From Zychaea mexicana (lineage: Eukaryota; Mucoromycota; Mucoromycetes; Mucorales; Lichtheimiaceae): a stretch of 64,000 bases of DNA. Location of the stretch: contig NW_026516688.1 in NCBI RefSeq assembly GCF_025766255.1, positions 418,799 to 482,798 on the forward strand. Direction: 5' to 3'. The notes below the pieces were generated by a model. That model made no database searches. It had not been told where the DNA came from and saw only the letters and a program-made list of their open reading frames with translations. Each line of letters opens with the position of its first letter. Position 1 is the first letter of the stretch. Of this stretch, positions 36,071 to 46,565 are shown piece by piece. A program made the position numbers and the translations under genes.

Positions 36071-39000
36071 CTACTCGCCAAGAGGGACCAAAGGATCAAG
36101 CACTTCGGGAATGTTGGTGGAGGTGGTTACGGAATCAAGATGGAGATCGGTGAAATCGGCGGAATCGGTGACAATGTTGGAGGCGGAATCGGATGGCGGT
36201 GATGGTGGTGGAAGGCGGTTGTCGAGCCATTTCAAAAATTGTTGGCCGAGTTCTGGGTCGTCTGCTGCTGCTGTGAAATCCTCTTCAGGATGGCAGAGGA
36301 TGTCAATATCCAACATCAACTTGGCAAGGGCAGGCCAGTGAGTGGACCAGAAGGTGAGAGCAGGGTGTGGTGGTGCGTCGTGTTTTTGAGCGCGGGGTTG
36401 GCGGCGAGGAAGACGGTTGAGGAGGTAGTCGATGACGTTTGGCTCTACTTGTGGATCGAGATCAAGACGTGTTGCAGCGTCCAAGCAATAGATGAGGTGG
36501 TGGCGGCTGGTGCGGTTGTCGAAACAATTGAAGCATTGCTGAGGTTTTCCAGGCAGCCAACCCATCCGCCAGCGGATGAGTCGACTCCTTTCCCTTGAAG
36601 TCATGGGAAGCCACAAGATAGGATCAACACCAAGATCCAAACGACAAGCAGAGATGAGGATACCACCGTGGTGGGCATTGCGGCGGCGAGACAAGTGTTC
36701 CAAGCGCATATCCCGTACAGCTGATTTATAAGCGCCAGCAGGGAGAGAGTCCCGTGGTTCTGGAAGAGCGAGCCATAGCTTATTTTGTTTAAGCTTAGGA
36801 AGCAAGTGGAAACGTTTGTTGGTGGTAGCAGGTGCAAGAATCGGCAGGAGTGCGTCATCAGGCAAGAACTGCAAGCGCAGGAGAAACTTGGTACCGAGGA
36901 TGGTGATCCTTTCACCCATGGTGGGGAGGTCGGCCATGTGGCGGAAGACAATGGTTGAGGCTTTGCTGTGGCCACCAAAGAGCATTCGTAGGCAGTTGTC
37001 TTGTGCGCGGTTCAGTTGGTCGACTTCGCGTTTGAGGAAGCGGGTGATCGCGAGACCGTATTCGAACTTTGGGCGTATGAATGTTTTGTATAAGCGGACG
37101 GCGAGGTGGCGAGGAAAACCTGCAGGACTGCAACCGAGTTGGTGTAAGACACGCATGGCGGTGAGTGTGCTGCTGGTGTTGCGTTGGATTAGCATGCCAG
37201 CATCAATTGCACCATGGACATTAAAAGGTATGCCTAGGTAAACAAAGGATGCGGCGTTGACGATCGGGTGGTTGTAGAGGTGATAAGTGGCGGGTGTTGA
37301 TGACGAGTTGATGATGATGCATTTAGCTGGGTTCCATCGATATCCGTGTTGCAAGGAATGTCGTTCTGCGCGTGCAAGAAGTCGAGGCATGGTATCGGGA
37401 GTAGCAATGATGGCAACGTCGTCGGCGTAAAGAAGTGCATTGATCCAGCGGCCCGCAATTGGACGAGAGGCTTGACTATAAGAGAGAGGGGGAGAGGGGA
37501 GGAAATCAGTATCACTTTCGTGTTCGGAATCGGATGTGTATAGAGGGTCACGCAGCATAGCTGGTAGGGAGTTAATATATAAAGAGTACAAGTGGGGGGA
37601 GAGGATGGAGCCTTGTAGGACACCAGTTCGAGGAGAAAAACGGCGAGAAACAGAGCCAGCAATGAGGACTTCAATGTATACGTCATCAAATAGACTTTGC
37701 AACAATCCAAGGAGAGCAGGGGGAGCATCACATTCGAGAGCGCGCCAAACAATAGCACGATCGACTGTGTCATAGGCAGATTTGATATCCAAAAAGGCAA
37801 TAACCGGATCTTGGCCAGTGGCACGGCGATGGCGGACAGCAAGTTCATGCAGGCAGAGGGCTTGATCCAGGGCACTGCGCTGGGGACGAAAACCACCTTG
37901 AGCCAAATCCAACGGAGGGGAAGCAGTGTGTAGGGAGGGTGTGAGGCAGATTTCCATGACCTTTCGCAAGACCGAAGTCAAGCTAATGGGTCGATAGTTC
38001 GCAGGGTCAGTGGTATCACCTTTCTTGTGCAACGGGATTACCTGAGCAACTCGCCATGCCACCGGTGTGTGAGACCAGCGCCAGCAGAGTTGGTAGAGCT
38101 GTGTGAGGATGGGGGAAAGCAAAGAAACAATGGGTGACAGCATTTCTGCTCGTAAATGGTCAAGACCAGGGGCTTTTCTTCTAGCTACTGAGGTTAGTGC
38201 ACTTTCTACGGATTGGACGGTGAATGGACAATCATCATCTATATCATGGGGGCCAGGGGAACGAGGTGGTGATCCAGCACGCACGTTCGGGAGAAATTGA
38301 CCAGCATACACCGTTTCTAAATGACGTGCCATTTTAGTGGCAGCCACTTCAGGTCCTGCTGGATCAGTGAAAGTGGGACTTTTGGTGCGGTGGTGGCGGA
38401 TCCGTTTGATGGTTGCGGTGGTGCGGGAAAAATCATCGGTGGCAAGACGGTGGCAGAAATCCTTCCACGTCTGATACTTACGTTGCCGTACGAGGGATTT
38501 GAACTTTTCTACGGCTGCTTGGTGTTTTTCATACCATGCTGCTCGTGTGAGGCCGTTGCTGCGTGTCCATTGGCGATAACAATGCTCTCGATCCTGAAAA
38601 GCTGATTCTAACTCATCATTCCAAAACCATTTGTTACCTATTTTGCTTTTGGTTTGCACCTCCACAGATTGATTTAGTGAGGAGTGGATTGCTGATGTCA
38701 AATCTACTGCTAGTTGATCCAAATCCGGTTGGATAGTATCATTATCCAAAGCAAGCTGGATGGACTGTCGGACATGTTCAAGGTTAGCACTGCATTTGGC
38801 TAGATACTTTTCCAGGTATTTTGAATCAGCAAGACGGCTGAGCTTCCATAGCTGTCTTGGATGATTTGGTGGCGGAATTAGGGGACAGAAGAGGGAAGGC
38901 GGAAAGAGAGACTGACTGGTTTATGATCCGAGTTGAGGTCAATGTCGGTGTCTACATACATAGTTGCATCATCCAAAGGGCTATCTGCTAAAAAAAGATC

Positions 39001-39612
39001 GACGATACTTCTGCGGGATTGAGCTGCATCTCGTGAAATATAAGTATACTGTCCATACGATAAAGAGCTATTGAGGCATTCAAGGCCGTGTTCAATTACA
39101 AAGTTATTTAGAGCGTATCCTCGGTTAGTAGATGTGTGATCACCAAATAACTCATGACGAGCATTGAGATCACCACAAATGATGGTGTTTTGTGAGGTGT
39201 TAGTAGTGAGTGGGAGATCGTTTAGGATATCGATGGCAGCAGAGTCACTTAAAGTGCCATGGCCATCGGGAGGGAGGTAGAGACAGTGGATGAGGGTATT
39301 TGCGACTTGACAAGATAATATATAAGGGGAAGAGTTGGGGAGGACGGTGATAGGGTACGGGCAATCGGGATGAACTAAAAGAGACACGCCCATCGACCCA
39401 CGATAGGAGTTATCTACTTTCTTACCATATATATGATACTGCGTCCAGTCTGTGGGGTACCTGCTTGGTGACAAAAGCCAGGTTTCGGGTAAAAAGATGA
39501 GGGTGGATGTTGAGAGTAAGGAGGTGGCGGTATTAATGAGTTGTTTTTCGAGCCCATTGGCATTCCATAATGTAATCGTAATATTATTGTCTATATTGTT
39601 AATATTACTCAT
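36071..39612 (-). pseudogene. ORF2 of copy E, disrupted by a B-like patch
   Basis: The endonuclease frame runs 39612-38878 and then hits a frameshift and stop inside an ~80-bp segment shared with copy B. The rest, from 38749 to 36071, is one open frame of 892 codons with full RT and knuckle. One ORF2 disruption seen. Confidence 0.85.
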
Positions 39613-39620
39613 GATTATTA

Positions 39621-41334
39621 TTATTGGGGGGTGGTGTTGGATTCGGAGGTTGTTGATGCATCATCCATATCCTCATCATCTTTTTGTTGAGAGGAGGGAG
39701 ATTGTGGTTGCAGCAATGCTGCTGCATTGTTGGTGGCGGGAGAGGTGGTGGCATCATCGTCTGTTTTTGGAGATGCTAAGCACTCCTCAACATCTTCTTC
39801 GGTGATCCATTGCTGTTGACAGAAGCTACGGGCGATGGCTACTTTAATGTGGCGGGTTTTAACAAAGTTAATAGCACGAAGACATGTGTTACGGAAAATG
39901 ATGGCAGCTTGGTTAGTACGCTCTTCATTCGTTTTCTCTGCAAATGCAGGATCACGCACAACAGAAGGGCTCTTGGGATCAAAGTCGTCAAATGGTTCTA
40001 CTCCTCTACGGCTGAGGGCAGCAACAAATTCAGCCTCATAGTCATTGTGAATCAGGATACCTGCTACACCACGGTCTGGAAAGTGAATATCCAACACGCG
40101 CGAGTTGTCTATTTTCAGCTGGCGCAAGGTATTACGCAGCTGTTTAATCGTCATACGGTGCTTCTGTGAAGGTAGAGAAATTTAAATCCACTTTCAGACG
40201 TGGGGGCGAGGCGACGAGCTGCAGCGCGCACTTGGCGAGTGGAAGGCTTTTTAGGGCCAACCTTTCGTGCTACCATTTGTGCGTAGGATACCGTAGTGGT
40301 GGTAGATGTTGGAGGTGGCGATGATCGTTGTTGTTGTTGGGGGTTCGAGGGTGTGGTGGAAGCAGGCTTATCACTAGGTGCTGCGGGTGGTGAAGTAGTG
40401 GCGTATTTGGATGCTGATGATCCACTAGCTATGGCTGTTTTTTGACCGCGCAAAAGTGCAAGCTCTTGCTCCAGTGCCGCATTCTGTAGCTGCAACTTTT
40501 TGTTAGTATCGGTCAGTTGTGATACCTGTTCACGGAGGGTAGCAATTTCCGCAAACTGCTCGTCATGCTTGTCAAGGTGCTTATGGATGGCCTGCAAATA
40601 TTCTGGCAACTGGGGGAAGTCATGGATGAAGGTGTCCATGCCTTCTGTTACCTGTTCGGGCATATCCTCTGCCCATTCTTGCTGCTGCTGTTGGGGTTCC
40701 TGTACCATCTGTTGCTTAGCATCAGCAATGGCGGCTACAAAGGGGAGATGACCGAAATGGCCATTGCAATTATTGCAGTGTAACATTGGGGCAGGGGGCT
40801 CATACAAGGCGTTAGTATCCTGTGCAAGCACGATGTTACCTAGAGTCTTGCAGGTGGGACAGGCAATATTGGCCTGGGTGCTAGTGAAATCAGCTGCGAA
40901 CTGTACACTAAAATTAGTAGCAAGCTGTTCTTTTTGCAAAAGGCCTGTTTGGTTGAGACCATGGTTTTTTCTTTTTCTTCAGCTGTATTGCCTGCTGAAT
41001 AGGGCTTTGGTTTCGTTGTTTGGCGTATTTTTCTGACTGGCAGGTCTGCGCCCATGTCGGAGGGTGAATTTGGTGGTGAGGGGCGTGAGGTGTTGAGGCG
41101 GTTCTTTTTGACTGAGGGGATTCGAGATAGGCGAGATGGAATGAGCGATTGACGAATGCGCTTTTTACTCGCAGATGAAGGTAGTAGCGTGTCGAGCTTG
41201 AGCTGGGGAGTATGACGCTGTATTGCTTTTGGCTGTACGGTGCGTGTAGCTGGAGCTATCGTTGCTAGAAGTTTTGGGGAATTTGTTGGTGAAAGTGGTG
41301 GTTTTTGGGTGGTTTTGGTGTTGTTTTCGCTCAA
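39621..41334 (-). pseudogene. ORF1 of copy E, two frameshifts
   Basis: Frame changes near 40957 (two extra bases, TTGAGACCATGG for TTGACCATGG) and near 40166 (one base missing, CTTCTGTGAAG for CTTCTGGTGAAG). All conserved blocks of ORF1 are otherwise present. Confidence 0.85.
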
Positions 41335-41378
41335 TTTGGTAATTTTTCAAAAAAGTGAGGAATAGGGGAAAGAGAGCA

Positions 41379-41395
41379 TGCCGTGATAGTATAGT
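41379..41395 (+). repeat. Junction repeat J5, here part of the complete tRNA-His
   Basis: TGCCGTGATAGTATAGT continuing directly into GGCAGTAC of the intact gene. Copy E 5' end lies immediately to the left. Confidence 0.92.
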
Positions 41396-41450
41396 GGCAG
41401 TACATTGCGTTGTGGCCGCACTGACCCTGGTTCGATTCCAGGTCACGGCA
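41380..41450 (+). tRNA. tRNA-His (anticodon GTG), complete
   Basis: 71 nt. Acceptor GCCGTGA pairs with TCACGGC, followed by discriminator A at 41450. The D arm contains GTA...TAC with the loop GG. The anticodon loop is TTGTGGC (GTG) on a stem with GCG/CGC and one T-C mismatch at its far end. The T arm is CCTGG-TTCGATT-CCAGG. No intron. A T6 run about 25 nt downstream can terminate Pol III. Its natural upstream flank has been replaced by the 5' UTR of copy E, but the structural gene is unbroken. Confidence 0.95.
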
Positions 41451-42102
41451 GTCTGTAAACATATAAGTAAAGAACTTTTTTAGTAAAAAAGAGTGTTGAG
41501 TTGCTTTTTGGTGGTGTCAAATCCTTTTGGCAGAGCTACCATGCATCCCCTTATTTCTTCCTGGTTGAGTTTGAAAAAAAGTAGAGGTTGGTTGCTGAGC
41601 GGGAGAAAAGAGGATTTGAGGGGGGCATTTATACTGGGAGAAGGGAGGGTTATCGTACATTATAAGAACCAATCCAGTTTTCTGTGATCATATGTACCAT
41701 CGGGGCCCCAAATTAATATAGAAGAACATTGACTCGTGATCTATCAGGTAGTGTTAATTTTGTGGCTTAGTGTCCAGTAGAAGGCGAGAACAAAACATTT
41801 GAAGTTTGGTACATCAAGATCAGTTTCATATTTGCTTTTTCTTAAAATATAAAAAGTTTTTCAAAAATTTTGATTTTTATATTTAGCTATGCATATATGA
41901 GTTCGTGCTTTTTATTTAATAAAATTAATAATAATAACTAATAAGTGAGAGTAAAAACAGGAGAAAAAGAAGAAGAAGTAAAATAAGGATTATAGTAAAT
42001 ATTATATGCATATTATAAAGTATATATAGGATTTTTCATCTCATAGCAGACATTTGAGCTTTTAATTTGGCAGAAGGGATTTAATCTTAGGCAGAGTGGA
42101 CA
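41451..42102. other. AT-rich spacer between tRNA-His and the MULE
   Basis: No gene. It contains a fragment resembling the end of a MULE (41543-41640) and AT-rich sequence around 41830-42030. No other feature recognised. Confidence 0.4.
41543..41640 (+). repeat. Diverged terminal fragment of a MULE-related element
   Basis: Begins GCATCCCCTTATTTC and continues with GGTTGAGTTTGAAAAAAAG and a GCTGAGCGGGAG block, in the same order as the outer end of the MULE that begins at 42113. Divergence suggests an older related insertion or solo end. I found no matching right end. Confidence 0.5.
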
Positions 42103-42111
42103 TATATATTA

Positions 42112-42583
42112 CGCATCCCCTTTTTTCACCCCGGTTGAGCTTGAAAAAATTGGAGGGTAAGTGGCTGAGGCAGGAGGAAAGAGTGGGGTTCAATAGCAGC
42201 AGCAGGGAGGGAAAGAAGCAACAACTAAAGATTTTTTTTTCTCATCAACAACCACTATGGCAAATCAACAGCTGCGAACACACTTGTATATGACTTTTTA
42301 CTGTCCCCATGATGAATAGAAGAGAAAAAGAAAACAAAGCGGCACAATCCACGGATTTAACAAAAAAGGGAATCATGGTAATTGTATTTTTTTTAAAAAG
42401 AAGCATGTGCTCATTTATAAGGTATAGACCGCCGTTACTGTAAAAAAAACGATAGTCTTTCAAAGCTGCGTAAGTGATCAAGGGAAGGAAAAGGTTGTCG
42501 GTTGTGCTTGGGGTATAGCTTTGGTAGATACTTGCTCATTCAGAATTACTGATTCTTTCTCTTTTTTTTTCTATATATACTTA
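42112..42583 (+). repeat. MULE left TIR, outer part
   Basis: 472 bp, inverted counterpart of 49188-49659. Contains the terminal GCATCCCC, a GGTTGAG block, a poly-T/A patch and a TATATAC motif just before the PIF insertion point. The TIR resumes at 45772-45963. Confidence 0.88.
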
Positions 42584-42840
42584 GGTTGCTCTCATTTCGC
42601 TCCGAACAGAGAACACTATACCCTAATGTAGTAATGGAAAATACATTTTCCGTTCTCCTTCCAAAAGAGGGCTTCTCGGAGGCCTCCAATTTTGGTAGTG
42701 GCTTCTCCGATGGAAAGGCCTCCGTGGTGGCTCGCTTGGATCGATATAAAAGGAAACTATCACTTTCATGAATAATAAAAGTATTGAAAGAAAAATACAC
42801 CCTCTATTTTTTATCTATTTTACTGCTTTTATCATAAAAA

Positions 42841-44296
42841 TGAACAATATTCCACCATCAGCCATTATTCGCCGCCCAACGCACAATCATCTTGAAGAAA
42901 AAAAACGTCGTCGAGTAGCATTTATCAAGCTCTTGACGCAACTTGTAGCACCTGCCATAGGAATGCTTCCTTCGGTCAATGCGAACATCGTCGCAGCTTA
43001 CGCTGGTTCGCTGCATCATTTTCGAGCAGCCAAGATCCTAAGAATTCACAGCACGGAATATTGCACATTGTCCCACTCGAATCTTCGCGATGACGACGGT
43101 CCTGGCAGCTATAAATATCATTACCGCATGCGCAAATCCACATTGGAATGGCTTGTCAATACTTTGTCTGTGCATCAGGAATTTGTGTCAGAGTCATCAA
43201 GAATGACACCGGTTTATATTCAAGTCTGCTACATACTATGGCGTTTTGCAAATACTCACATTGGATACAGAATGTTTGAGACGCAATTTGGCTTTTTCTC
43301 AAGGATCGTACCACAACTTTACTGTGTGATTCATAAAAGCTATTTGCGACATCCATGGCTCCAAGATCAAGTGGCCACACTCTCCAGAAGAAGCCTGTGA
43401 AGCTTCTAACGCCTTTTCTTTGCCCTCTGGTTTACCTACCTCTCGAGATGCCTCAGCAAGGCTGCAAGGGGCGATTGGAGCTATGGATGGCAAGCTCGTG
43501 GTGATCCACAAACCAACGAAGCAAGGTCAACGGTACTTTGACCGCAAACTGCATCACTCGATAAACTTGCTTGCTGTGTGTGCTGCAGATGGGCGCTTTA
43601 CTTTTATTGACGTGGGTCAATCAGGTACAGTAATCTACAAGAGATTTATTAATGTCTTTAACGTACACGTTGCTGACTGCAACTGCATCACAAATATATG
43701 TTCACTAGGGCGAACTCACGACGCCCGCGCTTTCAATAACAGTGCGCTCAATACCAGACTGCTGAGTGATCCTGAACAATGGTGTCCTAATGGAACATAC
43801 ATTCTTGCTGGTTAGTAGTCCTGTACTTTTGATGTTCTACAGCTTTGCTTATATTCTGCATTTGAACTTATTCATAGATTCTGCTTTTCCTCTGCGGCCA
43901 ACAATCATGACGCCGTATCCTAGCTCATCAACTGATCCAGCGGAAAAGCGATTCAACAAAGTCCATTCTTCAATGTGAATGGCTATTGAGCGAGCATTCG
44001 GTCGTCTTGTTTCCCGGTGGAGGTTCATGCGACATTACATGTACCTCATGGATCATACAAACCTGACGCTGGTGATTTATGCCTGTTGCATACTCCATAA
44101 TATCTGTATCGAGCAGCTCGATCCGCACTCTGACGAACTGTTTCCATTGAACACAGAAGAGGATGAACAAACCAGACGTATATCAATAATAGATACTGAT
44201 AGACAGTCTAGTGCTAGAGAAGACAGTACAAGGTTGTTTGCACAAGGGCGTCAGAAACGCGATATGCTTAAAGAATCATTGTCCTCAAATCAATAA
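42841..44296 (+). pseudogene. PIF/Harbinger DDE_Tnp_4 transposase (HARBI1-like), one frameshift and one stop
   Basis: Catalyses cut-and-paste of the PIF element. The frame can be read from an ATG at 42841 (or 42768). DDE positions: Asp in GAIGAMDGK (about 43485), Asp in GRTHDARAF after an intron at 43625-43708, Glu in IERAFGRL (about 43990). A second intron at 43811-43877 joins ILA to DSAFPLRP. Downstream are the family blocks FNKVHSS, SRWRFMRHY and YACCILHNICIE. Damage: a frame change near 43365, just before WPHSPEEA, and a TGA at about 43976 where the family usually has Arg (CGA), between HSSM and MAIERAF. C-terminus at 44296. Confidence 0.88.
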
Positions 44297-44566
44297 ATGC
44301 AATACCTTATACATTGCTCCAGTATATCTACTCTATATCTTTTAGATATTGACATGAAGTGCTGCTTAGTATTAAACGTTCGCGTATAAAATAATTGGGC
44401 ATCTTTTCGTAGCAGTTATTGTCTGTAATGTCATGACTAGTTTTCTTCTTCACATTCTGTAAAGTGCAGTAAAGTGCTATATTAGAAGATATTAATCATC
44501 ACACAGGGTATTCTAGATACACTTTTAACAATTCTGAATAAATGTCATATTATAATATGAAAAAAT
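44297..44566. other. AT-rich spacer between the two PIF genes
   Basis: Convergent 3' ends of the transposase and the Myb-like gene. No further feature recognised. Confidence 0.3.
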
Positions 44567-45484
44567 TTATTGTTCTTCTTCGTTATAATTACTAGGCTCT
44601 CTACTTCTATTTGTGTTTGTAGGGCTACCAAACAAATCTCTTAGTGTCTGCAAGTACATATCATGCCAGCGGTCTTCTGCTTCCTACGCCTCTCGCGAAC
44701 ACCGGTCTTCTGCTTCCTCAAACCGCTGGAATGCCTCGCTGATGCTGGCAATGAGGCGATCGGTTTGCCGATCGGCATTCTCAAGGACAAGCTCTTGAAA
44801 TGCCGCTGTTCGTCGTTGCTGTGTGGGCCGCTCGCTGACATCGTTATCGTTATCCCTTTCTCGTCAGGTGCTATTGACAACGAGGCCATCGAGGGAATCC
44901 ATCGTGGCAGGAGGTACAATTGCAGGGTCAGTTCCCACAATTCTGTCTACAGCGTCGTAGTAGTACCATCGCTCCTGACCTGAAGGGCCGTTCTCACCAC
45001 TGTTGCGAATTATAGCCCTAACATCGCGATATTCATCGACCAGATCTTGCCATTTCTTCTGCAATGCTTCTTTACTTCGACCCAACAAATCAGCTGCAAC
45101 ATATTCAGAAAGTATTTCGTTCCAGATGCGGTCTTTGACTTATGTTTCAATGACAGTCCTCAGTCTATCATATCTAGTCCTAACAGTAGTAATGAGAGCG
45201 TCGATGTGAGCCTCGTCCCATGTATGGCGTCGTGTAGAAGTACGAACAGGTGTCTACGAACCGGGTGGAGTTGATGTCATGTCGTTGCTGCCATCATTGT
45301 CATCACCATCAATGGCCGCTGATGCAGGTAATGCATCTTGAACTTGGGATTCTTATGCTTACATCGGTGCTTCTGAATCTTGCCGTTGCTGTGTCTGCTG
45401 CTGTTGCTGAGGATCCGATGATGAACTGGCGGGTGTCCATATCAAGATTTGAAAGTTGTTGTGGTTGTTGTTGTTGTTTGGCAT
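44567..45484 (-). pseudogene. PIF2-like Myb/SANT (trihelix) DNA-binding partner, six in-frame stops, no indel
   Basis: PIF/Harbinger elements usually carry a second gene with a Myb/SANT-like domain that brings the transposase to the ends (family knowledge). One frame of 306 codons starts MPNNNNNHNNFQ and ends NYNEEEQ. Gln/Asn-rich head, then the SANT-like domain: HTWDEAHIDALITTVRTRYDRL, VKDRIWNEILSEYVAADL, RSKEALQKKWQDLVDEYRDV, ERWYYYDAVDRIVGTDP. Then an acidic/Arg-rich helix and the tail MYLQTLRDLFGSP. Stops: two TAA in PM*A*ES, TAG in PGS*TP, TAA before VKDR, TGA in NST*RE, and TAG in REA*EAED. Each is one C-to-T step from a Gln or Arg codon. The frame never shifts. Confidence 0.75.
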
Positions 45485-45737
45485 AATAGGTATTAGAAAA
45501 AATAGAGAGGCAATGGATGAAGTAAATAATAGAGAATTTTATTTATTAGCTTCTACTATATTCACAGCGTATATATATATATATATATACAGTCGGGTAC
45601 AAAGTTTCTTATGGCAATCGCGTTGTTATTCATGCAACACCTCGGGGTATGTACAGAAAAGGAAGTTTCTCGGCGCGGTGCGCCTTTATGTTCGATCCGA
45701 GTAGAGAGGACTTTGAATTCTTGCAAAACTATCTTGG
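45485..45737. other. Right subterminal part of the PIF element
   Basis: Non-coding, with an AT dinucleotide run at about 45571-45590. Upstream side of the Myb-like gene. Nothing else recognised. Confidence 0.35.
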
Positions 45738-45768
45738 GTTCTCTGTTCGGAGCGAAATGAGAGCAACC
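45738..45768 (-). repeat. PIF/Harbinger right TIR
   Basis: 31 bp, perfect reverse complement of 42584-42614, followed by the TTA target duplicate. Confidence 0.95.
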
Positions 45769-45771
45769 TTA

Positions 45772-45963
45772 ATGCAACATCTTGCACCATTCCAACGTCA
45801 AAATTACGTGTCTATTACAACATCGTCTTCTACTTGCACATTCAATTCGTACTCACAACAACAACGACGCAACAATCTTCTTCTCCCTTACTCAAATACA
45901 ATCATGTACAACATGACGCCGATTCGCCATTGACTTGTAAAACATACAACCTGACGCAATTAC
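45772..45963 (+). repeat. MULE left TIR, inner part
   Basis: 192 bp that pair with 48996-49187. Together with 42112-42583 they give the same length (664 bp) as the uninterrupted right TIR. Confidence 0.88.
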
Positions 45964-46565
45964 CTTCCACTATCATGTACACTTATATTACATGATGACG
46001 ACTATGACGCCGGTCTTTTGTTTTTATAATTGAACGCACACGCATATCAAAATCATCTTAATGACAGGCATCTCTTTCTTTGCTGTATGTATATGCATCA
46101 ATGCGATGGTAGTTATATTACTATGATGACACACCACCACAGCAATAATCCTCCTCGGCAATTTGCTGTACTTGCACAGACACAGTGACAAGGACGATTA
46201 CCTTTTTCCTTTTGCATATGCTAATACAAATGTCGCTGGTCTTGCTGGATAAGGTAGTTATATATGATGATAGATGGAATGTGGGGCTTTATTATTGTCA
46301 CTGTAGATGTTATGGTTGGGATAAAAAAAATAAAAGTAAAAGATCATACCTTATGTCGCCATTATGTTTCAGTTGTCTGCATAAACGGGTGTGAGATGGG
46401 ATTGTATGTTATTACAAGTGCTTCTATAAAAACTATAGATATGGTTATGAGCGGTGATGATAATATGGCACGGACAAAGAAGAAAAGGCGTTTGTTGTTT
46501 TAAAGGAGGAAGATTTCTTTGCTATTACAACAGCAACTTTATTTTTTCATTGAAAACCAACAACT
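45964..46565. other. MULE leader upstream of the transposase
   Basis: About 600 bp without a convincing gene. Short open frames here are not conserved-looking. Probably promoter and 5' UTR of the transposase. Confidence 0.35.

Larger units (their letters stand above)
35721..41378 (-). mobile_element. Site-specific non-LTR retrotransposon copy E (next to the intact tRNA)
   Basis: 5658 bp, between J4 and the intact tRNA-His gene. Over long stretches almost identical to copy D, but with patches that match copy B or differ from all copies (36.72-37.09 kb and 38.87-38.95 kb). 3' hairpin GTCAAG-AA-CTTGAC at 35756-35769. Confidence 0.92.
42584..45768 (+). mobile_element. PIF/Harbinger transposon nested in the MULE left TIR
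   Basis: 3185 bp, bounded by perfect 31-bp TIRs (42584-42614 and 45738-45768; outermost bases GGTTGCTCTC) and a TTA target duplication (42581-42583 and 45769-45771), the size and sequence expected for PIF/Harbinger. It encodes a DDE_Tnp_4 transposase on the plus strand and a Myb/SANT-like partner on the minus strand. Confidence 0.93.

Noticed and set aside
19056..36600. Many plus-strand open frames of 60-170 codons inside the elements
   Set aside because: They are shadows of the minus-strand ORFs. They recur only because the copies recur.
13424..41378. Large repeats as a host tandem gene family or CRISPR-like array
   Set aside because: Each unit encodes retrotransposon ORF1/ORF2 and is bounded by a tRNA-derived target repeat. 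The spacers are 5-kb elements, not short unique spacers.
43625..43708. Reading the PIF transposase straight through this segment as coding
   Set aside because: It is open by chance, but it splits the family motif DVG-x-x-G-RTHDARAF. GT/AG borders restore the motif exactly, so it is an intron.
45571..45590. AT dinucleotide run as a regulatory element
   Set aside because: Simple microsatellite within the subterminal part of the PIF element. Nothing supports a function.
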